Positions 47,201 to 58,700 of a DNA stretch of 64,000 nt are shown one piece after another. The notes below the pieces were generated by a model. That model was not told the origin of the DNA, searched no databases, and saw only the letters and a list, made by a program, of their open reading frames with translations. This stretch comes from Spirometra erinaceieuropaei. Taxonomy: Eukaryota; Platyhelminthes; Cestoda; Diphyllobothriidea; Diphyllobothriidae. A program made the translations under genes and the position numbers. Position 1 is the first letter of the stretch. Every line of letters begins with the position of its first letter. The stretch lies in the NCBI GenBank assembly GCA_902702965.1, contig CACRXP010000175.1:1007816-1071815 (forward strand), in the 5' to 3' direction.

Positions 47201-50200
47201 AATAGCTCAGCTGAAATACCTCATAAATGCGGGGGTAGAACATTCGAAGTGAGTCAAACGAAATCCTTAAAAAAGGCCAAAGGTGTGATCTGAATGGGTC
47301 TGGGTTTTCGTACGAGGAGAGGACGCAGCCCGCATGCTTCTTCAGGCAGAAGATAGCTAAAGCGCAGTCATTTTCATTTATTCTTGTGTCGGCGAACTCA
47401 GCTTTCTTCTTGAGAACGATGAAATAGAGGGTGATAACGTCAGTCTCAGGAAGTCGGCTCTGATTATCCGACATTTTAAACAGCATACAAGCTTCCATCC
47501 TCAGCGTTGCATTGGCCTCGCGTCTCTGGATCCCTTCTATTTTCACACCGAAGTTGGTCATGGGTTTAGTGGCTGACGCGATATATAGCCGCCGTCTACG
47601 CGTGCAACACGCGTGCCGTCCTGCGCCAACCAGACACCATCCACCGGGCAGAAGTCTCTGTTCTGAGGATTACTTTCTTCTTATTCTGCCAGCTGGCAGT
47701 ACTTCCGGCTATAACTTTTGTACTACCGTTATAGCTTGAAGGTGTTTCTGATCTGTTAGAGTGGAGATTGATCTCGTAGGATCTGCTTCAGTTGACTGCA
47801 CCCGTCGGCTAATGACAAAACCGAACAAGGGGGAATAAAGATTAGATCAGGCGACTAGTTGGTCCGCTGTTCTGTCCCGTCAAACACACACACACACACA
47901 CATGTGCAGGAGGATAGCAAACGCATAAAAAGACCGGATACTGAGGAGAGACCTTTTAACTCCTCACATTTTACGCGGAAACGCCCATTTTTGTATCCTC
48001 CCTTCCCGCTTCTTCTCGGCCGACACGCCCAAGTAAAAGTGGAGACATCGTTGGCAGCGGCCTGTATTTACGTACGTATTTTAACAGTTGGTGTTAGGTA
48101 TGTCTGAGGTCTACTGATTTACTCACCTGGAAGGCATCTCACCACGGCTCATGAATTCAGCAAGAGAAATTCAACAAGCGTCTCATCCAACAGTCTCTTG
48201 TCTAAATTGTCATCGTGTTACGTTAATGCTGAATATAATTACTATGGCACATCCCTAAAACGCGTCTGAGAGCCCTCGTTGGTTTGGTGTCTGACTGGGT
48301 AAAGTAATAAGCCAAAAATGGCCCTTCCTGTGTCCTCTACCTTCGTGAATAACGCTTCTGGAATACTCCACATTGTTGTGAAACAATTATTTGACCTTTC
48401 AGTATTTGTATGAGATGGGGCGTTCTATTTTCCAGTCATGAGTGTTCACCTTTTTTATCTTCGACATTTGCGACGTCAGTTGCTTGTTTGTCTCCAACTG
48501 CAGGTAAACACGTACTTCCACTTGCATTAAAGTCTACAAGACCCAGTAGAGACCGTCCTGTCGACTAGCCATTCACACCGTACTAGACCACAACGTCGCC
48601 CTTCAAAACCGCCGTAAATCCCTTCAGGAACTCAGAGTGAGTGTATAAGTAACCCGCAAGTACCCAGAAAGGGTGAGTTGCACCAATAAACTATGCGCAT
48701 ATAGCTAGCAAAGTAGTTGCGGAATGTTTTACCGGGAGGGGATGTATTGTTGATACCGACCAAGCCAATTGACGACAAGAAGCTTGGGAGGTGAATCTCC
48801 GTCCGTTAGCACATCCGCTGTCTAACTGGTGCGTCTGTAGGTTGCGAATGATGGAACGCGTCCTCACCGCGCAACGAAGGCGAATCGGTAGGCTCTTGAA
48901 TCTGACAAATAAGCAGTCGCGGTCCCAACAGCGGTTTTGCCTTCCAGCGTGACTGGGCATTGATCTGACCAATCGGGTACTCATGGGAAGATCACAAGCC
49001 GTAGCAGTATCACGACTTGACAAATGCGAAATTTCGAGTTCCAGGTGTATACATCAGTAAAGGAGAAGAGGTGTCGAGCACCGGAACATGTTGTTTATTG
49101 TCCTGAGCTTTCGAAATCGTGCAGGATTTCATCTTCAGAGATGGAAACAGCAACAGAACGAGTGATAGTTATAGGGCATTTAAGCCAATCACCGACCGAC
49201 AGCGCAAGACTGAAGGTGGCTGCGCAGGGCTCAGTACGCCGGCGTCAGATCGATAAATCGACTGACTGCCTGACTCCTGTTCTGTCCGGCACACTACTGG
49301 AATCTAAAACGCGTATGGATGACAGCATCCACCTTCAAATGAACGAGTTAGAGGAAACCACTCTCCGTCCCCACCAGGCCGATCACATTACAGGCACCCA
49401 CTGAGCCATGGATAACCTCGGTTTTCTTGATGACTGCAGTTCCATGATCCACGCGCTTGGGTCGGACCTTTCGATGGCCACTGGAGCCAAGTAAGACCAT
49501 TTCCTGTCTAAACAACGGATATGCTTGCTGCGCAACATAAATACTTACTAACTGAATTACCACAAGGAATTACCCACAAGGAAGGGCGGAGCAATGGCAC
49601 TTATAACTCGAGGCGGTCCCTTTGGTGCACATCAAAATCGATCATCTTGCTGGTATGGGGTACTTGTTTCCGTTTGACCAAGGTCGTCAAGTGACTGTGT
49701 CTTTCGGTGAGAATCAGCTCAGCAAGAGCGGGGAGTTATGGACTCAACCTCATCCGGTGGAAAGTGTTCTTAGTCTTACCCGACGGACGAAGAGAATACG
49801 TGCACGTAGCCGTTAGGCAAATATCCTTTTTTTCTCTTTGTAATTCGCAAATGGCTAGACGTTTGACCCCCCACCAAATAACGTCGAAGATTGTTCCAAT
49901 GACTGTGTCTGGGGGGGGGGCAGGTTTAAAGTGTTCTTCACGTCCGAATGCAACAATGTGTCCACTTTTTCGGGTTCGTTTTGCCGCATGCGGCAATGGG
50001 AAGGCATCGTGCGGACGGTGCTGGCGGTTGTCTTTTTTGATCTGCACACGGTCCTGTCTCCTTTCCCACTGGTCACGTATGCGCCTCGCGCTGATTTGGT
50101 CCAGTTAACGATCAACCAATCAGGCGTGCCCTGTGCTGTTTGCCGCCGGCGGACACCGTGTCACGAATCGCAAACTTATCTATTTTGCGTGACCTTGACG

Positions 50201-52749
50201 CTGGGTATTTTCGCTCCCGCGCGCCTGCCTGTTTCGAAATCCAGTGGCGTTTAAGTGCCCCATTTGGCCTCTAACGTTTTCACCTGTCGAAGACTTAAGG
50301 CTACCTAATTTCCTTTTATTTGCTTTGCGCGTGGTGCAGATCTGGTCGCGTCAGCGCTTGGAATAGGGACGAATTTAGCAATGATGTTGTAAATCCGGCT
50401 TCGGAAACACGATTTGGTTATTCTAGCTTCTCATTTACCAACATTCAGGAAAGCGAAGAGGAAAACGTCTGGACGAATTAACTTTCCATAATGTGAATCA
50501 GAGGAAGACGCAACTTAAGTTTTCCACAATCCCTGTATACGGACATCCTAGTTGCGACGATTATCCCTTCGTCCCAACCTGATCTGGTCGGAAGAAGTTC
50601 GTCTCGTCTGAGTAGGCGTAAAGCACGCATGCGACGTTGCAGTCTGCTCGTGCTGGTGCGCTTAGAGATCATGACAGTTCAGTCGTCGATTGAGACGATG
50701 TCCACCGTGTGCTCCACAGCAGGGATAGAGATTTGCGTATTAAATCAGTTACCTAAAGATGCCGGCTTTCGAACAAACTTCCTGCCGGCCACATGCAAAA
50801 ACTACGCTCTGTAAAAAATGGCTACTTATGTAGCATGCATTTTTTCTCATTGCTTTTGAATGGTTTTAAAAATTTAAATATTTTGAATGGAAAACACGCA
50901 TAAAAATATTCATTCTTTTCTTCGTTCGGTCGAATGTTACGTATTCTTTCAACTTTATTCTCAAAGGAAGGGTATAATTCGGTTTTAAAAAAAGTTTCTA
51001 ATTGGGAGACGTTTTAATGCCGTGAGGTGTCCGTTCATAAAACTTTATTCCTCTGCATTTACTAATGTTACTTGTAAAGCTTACAATATGGCTCAAATCC
51101 ACTGCTATATTTTATGAACCCCATATTGTCTCCTCCCCATATAGTCTCCTCTACGGTAGAGGAATATATGGTTTTCCGTACCCGCAAAATATACGGCTTG
51201 TAGGATTGAAACCCTGAATACAAGTGTAATGGCTGGTCGAGTTCAAAATTTTTCGGGAATTGGAAAAGTTTTAAAAAACCGAATTATGCCCTTTCTCTAA
51301 GTATAAAATTTAAAGAAGACGTAAAACTTATCTTTTAAGTATCCACATAGAGAGGTATGAGGTTTTGTAAACAAGGAGGATATTCTGTGAAACCCCTCCG
51401 TGAGATTTCATGAGGGTAAAGTCTTAGATCAGAAAGGTTGTGTGGGGTACCGCATCTAGGAGAAAATAAAACTCTCCTTCTTCAAAAACTTTTCTAACTC
51501 TTGATGCGGCAGACTGTGACAGTAAGTCCAAGCAAATAGAACCAGTCACAGCGCCATCAAAAATAATCGTCCGAAGAGCCTCATCTTCACAAGAAGCATC
51601 AGCTGAGCTGTCCGCTGTTGAGGAGTTTATGCATTTTGGGACACCTTGCATAGGGCATACTTTTTCTGTCAAGTCCCTCTAGGTCAAATACTCGACTGCA
51701 CATAGGCAGCGTAATGACTTTTCTCGAATAAGCCGAGTAAAGCTGATCAGAAAGTTTATCACTTGAAGGGGAGAGTTCCGGGATGTGGTATTTCGGAAAC
51801 GCAGGATATTATGACTTCATAATTACACCTGGTGTTATTTTATACTTCGAGATCCAGTCAACTTTTCGTTTTTTTCCTACGCTCCCAAACCATACGCCTC
51901 CCCTCCCCCCTTGAAAAGAATGTACCACTTACGCTCGCATTCCATGGCCAAACATCTTAGTGCCCATTAAATGCCTGAATAGTCTGCATCCGATTATGTG
52001 CTTTACATGAGGAATTAGAGAGCGTTGTACATTTAACTTATCGAAGTTCATAAGGATGATGAGGAGTATTGTTGGCTATGTAGATGCAGACGAGAAGGAA
52101 AGAGAAGAAAATTCTAATGAGGGGGCTGATCAGAGGGAAGGAGGACCACGAAAAAGGCAATTTAGCGAGCATACGTAAGCTTTCGATGAATTCTCATCAG
52201 GTCTATACAGTTATATTGTTGTTGAAATTATTAAAAGGAAAATGCGGACAAGCAGATGTTATTCAGGACAGACCACTTCTAGGTGTATTTACCCCTTCAC
52301 CTGCTCCTGTGGGGCAGAATACATTGGTCGCACGAGCCGGCGTTTGTCCAAAAGAATATGGCAACAGCAGAGGCGGCTGCAATCAGGCTATACAAAACAG
52401 TTCTATTGGCCAAAGCCACCATGCCAGCCACCTACGTATAATTACCCGTCCCAGTGCCCACCATCCCCTTCTACCCCCTGACACTGACGGTAATTTTGTT
52501 TTTTACCTCACCCACCCAGACTCTCCGCCCCCAAACCCCGGCTACAGAGTAACTTCTGCTTGCCCGCAATTTCCTTTTAATCATTTCGACGGCGCTATAA
52601 ATGTATAGGCCTCATGAGAATTTATCGAAAGCTCATGTATGTTCGCCAAATCGTCTTTTGAATTCTTCAGTGGGTAGAAGGATGTCTGAAAGGCCCATAA
52701 TTATGTGGTGAACAAGAGTAGGGAAAATAGGACCGTTATCATGATAACT

Positions 52750-52783
<34 letters not shown>

Positions 52784-55700
52784 CGGTGGCAGTGGTGGGG
52801 ATGGCGGCGACGGTGTGAGGGAGGGGGGAGAGGGACAGTTCTCCGAGGTGGAGGAGGAGGAGGAGGAGGAGGAGGAGGAGGAGGAGACCATGTTGCGCCT
52901 GTAATGTATTTTTGGAAACGGTGGCTCTCATATCTCCAAAAAGGTTCCCTTGCCGTTTTAGTTTTATTCCTTTAGATTTTATTCGTGTCGACCACATGGG
53001 CGTTTGCACATTGCCGACGCCCTGTCCCCTCTATCGTGTTTTTTCCTGCCCACTTTTTGCCAGCATGTTAATTGTCATCTGAGCTGTTTGATCGGTCGGC
53101 TTGCGTCCCCCCCCCCAGGTGTTTCGGTGACGATCGGCTCCACTTGATTCTGACTTTTATCTGGTCTGTGTTCTGACTGATTGTAGACAAGCATCTGGCC
53201 CACAGTATACTCTCCAAACTGTTCCGCCTCATTTGAACACTGAGAATAAGCTGATTTCTGCCTGCCTGTCTGTGCCCACTTATTGTAGGCGCCGCAGCGG
53301 AACGTCTCTTGCCCCTGATCCACCGATACCAGATCGACTCCCTTGTCTCCACCGCAGAACGGACGCTCACCTACAGCCTGACAGACAGTCTGGCGCCCAA
53401 GATGCTCAGCCTCGCCGACCTCTATGGTCTGGAGCGACTGAAACAGGCAGCCATTGATTCCTGCTCCCGTCTCGACATGCCACGACTGTCCGCCTACTTT
53501 GATGAGGCCCAGATCTCCACGGATCTCAGGGCTACTGTCTTCGCGTATGTCCGTTTTCCTCCTCCTCCTCCTCCTCCTCCTTGTTTTCGAAGGCACTACC
53601 GGTTAGATGGTAGTTGGTAGCCCTCCCGGTATCGAAAACTCCCAGCTACTTGACTTACGGGACCGGTGGTAATAGGGGCTATACGGGTGGGGCAAATGAG
53701 CGGAGGCGTAAATGACGCTTGTAGGGAATGCCTGGAATTGACGATCCTGATAAAGTGGAAACCTAATTTAAATAAGGTGAAAAATGCGAGGAAGATGAAC
53801 ACTTCGGATCTGACTGACGTATGAGACGCCTTGCTGTTGCAGTCTGAACCCAAGAAGTAGTAAGTGCGCGATGTGGTAGGTGAAGTGCGCCCAGTTCAAA
53901 CCCAGCAATGTCGAAGCGCCCGGAGGGGGAGTGCCGTAGTGCCTTAAACTGGAAGTGCAGGAAAGGATCGCTAACTGACCATGGCGGTGTTTACAAGGCG
54001 TCACAGTTTTCAGCCAAACCCCTGCGACCAAATACAACCGGGCCGTTCGTAAAGGTGGGGGGTGGAGGGCAACACTCTGTCAATACGACTGATACAGTGG
54101 ATGGAGTATCGGTAGACACCCTAACTGAGCGTCGGTTGTCCTTTCGTACACGATCGCACCGGACTCTACTGGAGGTCTGGAGTAAAAAGACCCAAGGATG
54201 CAGGCAAACCGACGAAACGGAGACCCACGCCAATCCGCCTAGGATAGTACCTATGCAATTAATCTGATGCAGGTAATACTGTGCGCACATGCAACTAGAA
54301 GCATAATGGGAAGCATGATGAATCATAATCCGTTTAGGATAAATCTTTCGCCTTTTACTAAAGATTTCCGTGTGGGGGTGCAATACAATGAGTCTATATA
54401 GATAGTCTTGCAGCGCCTCGTTCTCGGGGCGGTTAAAGTGAAGAAGAAAGTCATCCTGACAGGGCCTCTGTGCGTGCACCCCCAAACATAATGAGAACGT
54501 TATCAAAGATACCGAAATCGAGCCAGTATGTACAATTGTAGAATCAGTGGGCAGGGCTACCAACTACCATCCTGCCGCACTACCAATTTTTATGTAATAC
54601 TCCAGAGTATCCTCATCACAAGGTAGTGATTTCACCAAATTTCCCGGTTACTTTTCGTTAGAGGCATTATCCTGCGGTCATCAACCGACGAATTAGCGAT
54701 TGTGATAGTAGAAAAGCTCTTTACCTGGCTTTGCCTAGGAGACAGTCTCCCTGTGCACGTATCACTTGGGTGCTTCCAACTCGGCTGGCTAGAGTTAAAC
54801 GACAGCTTTTAAAATACGTTGTCTTCCGTTAAAATACATGGCGGGTTATTTTTGTCCGTGAAATGTATCCTCCAGTAATGAAACATGTGGCTGAAAAAGA
54901 GCATTTGCCTGAAGCAGCTGTTGGTTAAAAACTATAGGTAGTTGTATTACTTCATAAGAACTGAATTGCCTCGTATTTCCGTTCTTATATCAGCAGATAA
55001 ATAAGTCACGATCTCAGGATAATTGTCTTCTACCCACAGTGAATGACCGATCTCATTAAATGTTGGGCGAAATTTTGAAATGCGCTTTCAAATAGGAAGG
55101 ATTACTTAGGCGCGGTTGTAATACTGATTATCTTGCGGCATATTCCTATAATATTTCAGACGCCGCAGGATGTCAACTTTTGAATACACTGCTTCTCTAT
55201 CTCCCGTAGATGCCGTTTTCGGTAAAAAAAAATGACTTTTTATGTAGCATGCATCGTGTCCGTTGATTTTTAATGGTCTTACAAATTCAAATATATTTTA
55301 TAGAAAGCACGAACAAAAATATTTTTTCAGTCGTTTGATAGATAATCACGTCACCTTTATATTTTACATTCGAAAAAAGAGTATTATTGGGTTTCTAAAA
55401 AGTTTTCTAATTGCCGAATAATTTGGAGCCTGATCAGTCGTTGCACTGGCGCTTATTGGTTTCAGTCTACAAGGTGCATGCGTTCCGCGTAAAGAAAATC
55501 ACATATTCTTGTATGCCTTTTAAAATATATCGTATGGAGTCCGAAAAAATTTGTAATGGATGCGGACTATGTTGTACATTTCATAAGGAGCAGTGTTGAA
55601 CGGATATACACGATACTGTGTGAATGAACATTGAACTGTCTCAAAAAATCTCATAATTGGAAACCTTTTGAAAATCCAATAATACTCCTTCTTCGAATAT

Positions 55701-58700
55701 AAAATATAAAGATGATGTGATTATCTATCAAACAACTAAAAAAAGCATATTTTCGTTCGTGGTTTCTATAAAATATATTTGAATTTATAAGACCATCAAA
55801 ATCAATGGGAAAAATGCATGCTTTCAGTTGGAACGTCACAAGAGAGGGTGTGTGCTTAAAAACCGTTGCCGTCAGTTGATGGGCTCTGCTCTGGGACACC
55901 AGGTGTCAAACCCTTCGCTGTAAAAAAATACGCATTTCTTACCGAATTTCCAAGCCGCATTTTCTGAGTACTCGCTAATTGGGTCATTGGAGTTAAGTTC
56001 AAGAAGAGAGAAAGACAAGGACGACAAAAACAGTGGTTTTTGACATTTTTACTCTTCCCAGTCAAACCTACTCCGCGTAGGTCACTCCTCTTCGGCTGCG
56101 CGCAGGTCGTACATACGGTCCGCATTTTATTCGCTCTCATCGAGAATACTGACCTTGATAGTAACTTGCGCTGGCGGTTGTTGTTTGACGAGTATTCACC
56201 GATTCCAGCCAATCAGGGACGTCCATCTGCAACTAACCCGCCTTTATGGAAATCATATCAGGTACTAATAGAAGCGAAGACGCGAGCTCCAGGAAACAGT
56301 CTTGAAGAAGGAGACACGATCACTGGGACAAGAGCTTCATCAGCCTGACGTTTCGGATTCCTGCTCGAACCCATCATCAGAGACCAAAGCAGATACGGGT
56401 GGGCCCTCTTCAAGACTGCTTCTTGGGACTCGTCTCTTCGCTGTTATTGGCAATGTATTTGGGCGCGATGCGCTCCGATCGGCCCGGTGATGAGAAGCCT
56501 TCGCCCTTCGGGAGGCCTCCACGTATTGGCAGATCCGGTTTCTGCACAGGTGTCTCGACAATAATGTGTTACCGAAATGTGTTCCATACAAGCCCTCGGT
56601 TTACACGGATTTGGCGAGATGTCAACTTTTGAATACAGTGCTTCTCAATCTCCCCTAGATGCCGCACTCGGCAAAAAATGACTACTTATGTAGCATGCAT
56701 TGTTCCCATTGATTTTTGACGGTCTTACAAATTCAAATATATTTTATAGAAACCACGAACAAAAGTATGCTTTTTTAGTTTATAAAACCACGTCACTTTA
56801 TATTTTATATTTGAAAAAGGTGTATAACTGGGTTGTTAAAAAGTTTTCTAATTGCCGAATAATTTAGAGCCTGATCAGTCGTTGCACTGACGCTTAATGA
56901 TTTCAGTCTATAAACTGCATGCGTTTCGCATAAAGAAAATCACATATTCTTATATGCCTTTTAAAAGATATCGTATGGAGTCCGTAAAATTTTGCAATGG
57001 ATGCGGACTATTTTGTACATTTCATAAGGAGCAGTGTTGAACGGATACGCACGATACTGTGTGAATGAACATCGAACGGTCTCAACAAATCTCATAATTG
57101 GAAACCTTTTAAAAGCCCAATAATACTTCTTTTTCGAATATAAAATATAAAGATGACATGATTATCTATCAAACGACTAAAAAGCATATTTTTGTTCGTG
57201 GTTTCTGTAAAATATATTTGAATTTATAAGACCATCAAAATCAATGGGAAAAATGCATGCCGTCAGTTGATGGGCTCTGCTCTGGGACACCGGGTGTCAA
57301 ACCCTTCGCTTTAAAAAAAATAAACATTTCTTACCGAATTTTCAAGCCGCATTTTCTGAGTACTCGCTCAATGGGTCATTGGAGTTAAGTTCAAGAAGAG
57401 AGAAAGACAAGGACGACAAAAACAGTGGTTTTTGACATTTTTACTCTTCCCAGTCAAACCTACTCCGCGTAGGGCACTCCTCTTCGGCTGCACGCAGGTC
57501 GTACATACGGTCCGCATTTTATTCGCTCCCATCGAGAATACTGACCTTGATAGTAACTTGCGCTGGCGCTTGTTGTTTGACGAGTGGTCACCGATTCCAG
57601 CCAATCTGGGACGTCCATCTGCAACTAACCCGCCTTTATGGAGATCATATCAGGTACTAATAGAAGCGAAGACGCGAGCTCCAGGAAGCAGTCATGAAGA
57701 AGGAGACACGATCGCTTGGACAAGAGCTTCATTAGCCTGACGTTTCGGATTCCTGCACGAACCCATCTTCAGAGACAAAAGCAGATACGGGTGGTCCCTC
57801 TTCAAGACTGTTTCTTGGGACTCGTCTCTTCGCTTTTATTGGCAATGTATTTGGGCGCAATGCGCTCCGATCGGCCCGGTGATGGGAAGCCTTCGCCCTT
57901 CGGGAGGCCTCCACGTATTCGCAGATCCGGTTTCTGCACAGGTGTCTCGACAATAATGTGTTGTCGAAATGTGTTCCATACAAGCCCTCGGTTAACACGG
58001 ATTTGGCGAGACGAGCAGTATTTCATAGGTATGCGGTAGCATGGCGACTGCATCCTATAAATATTGCAGCCTCTTGTGCATGAACCAACCGTATCTGCTT
58101 TTCTCTCCGATGATGGGTTCGAGCAGGAATCCGAAACGTCAGGTTAATTAAGCTCTTGTCCCAGCGTTCGTGTCTCCTTCTTCATATCAGGTACTCTCGG
58201 CAGGCATACTTTAGCCTATCCGAAATTAATGCTGCGCCAGTGACGCTGCCGTGAATCGCAACCAGCCTCCGTGCCTTTAGTCTTCTCAGCGCTTGCCTTT
58301 GAAGCCGAAGGATCGTTGTTGCAATCATATTTGAGACACTGAGATGCCCCAAAGTTTGTGGCTGTGCAGTCATTTCGCTTTTAATCTCGCTTTACTGTGA
58401 ATGGACAATCCGATAGGGAGGGCACCTTTGACAATGCATGCTCTCTGGTAGCAGTCGAACGCGTATCCAGTGCTGCCCTTCAAAAAGGCGAGTCCGCATC
58501 GAGCTCGAAAACGTTCGAATCTGTTCTGAACTCGGTTAGCCAATCATGCAGCGCGTTTTCCATCCACGAGCCCATTGGAGTGTTCCAAGGCCAACGTGTG
58601 CACAATCAGTCGTATGCCGACCTTGAGGTGAGTCACTAGTTGAAAGACGACTGACATTTCAGTGTTGTCACAATTTTCGCTCAGGTGGGTTCTGGTGTTC

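Larger units (their letters stand above)
41597..53288 (+). other. BTB gene intron (11.7 kb), transposon-rich
   Basis: Contains a mariner pseudogene with a nested Merlin element, several hammerhead-like Penelope termini, an R1 copy, a partial MITE, a GIY-YIG remnant and three simple repeats. Unassigned stretches, with no recognised content, are about 41600-42330, 42500-43560, 45400-46010, 46600-49080 and 49200-50750. Confidence 0.75.

Noticed and set aside
48691..49023. Minus-strand 110-codon frame as a retrotransposon pol fragment
   Set aside because: Considered BEL/Pao or gypsy integrase, but no motif could be placed.
49024..49404. 126-codon open frame as a gene
   Set aside because: Overlaps the hammerhead-like Penelope terminus on the other strand; no recognised domain.
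52084..52608. 174-codon plus-strand open frame as a protein
   Set aside because: The GIY-YIG signal lies in a different frame; this one shows no domain and crosses hammerhead-like remnants.
53075..53596. 173-codon minus-strand open frame
   Set aside because: Antisense to the third BTB exon and its flanking simple repeats; Arg-rich start is the complement of the (TCC)n tract.
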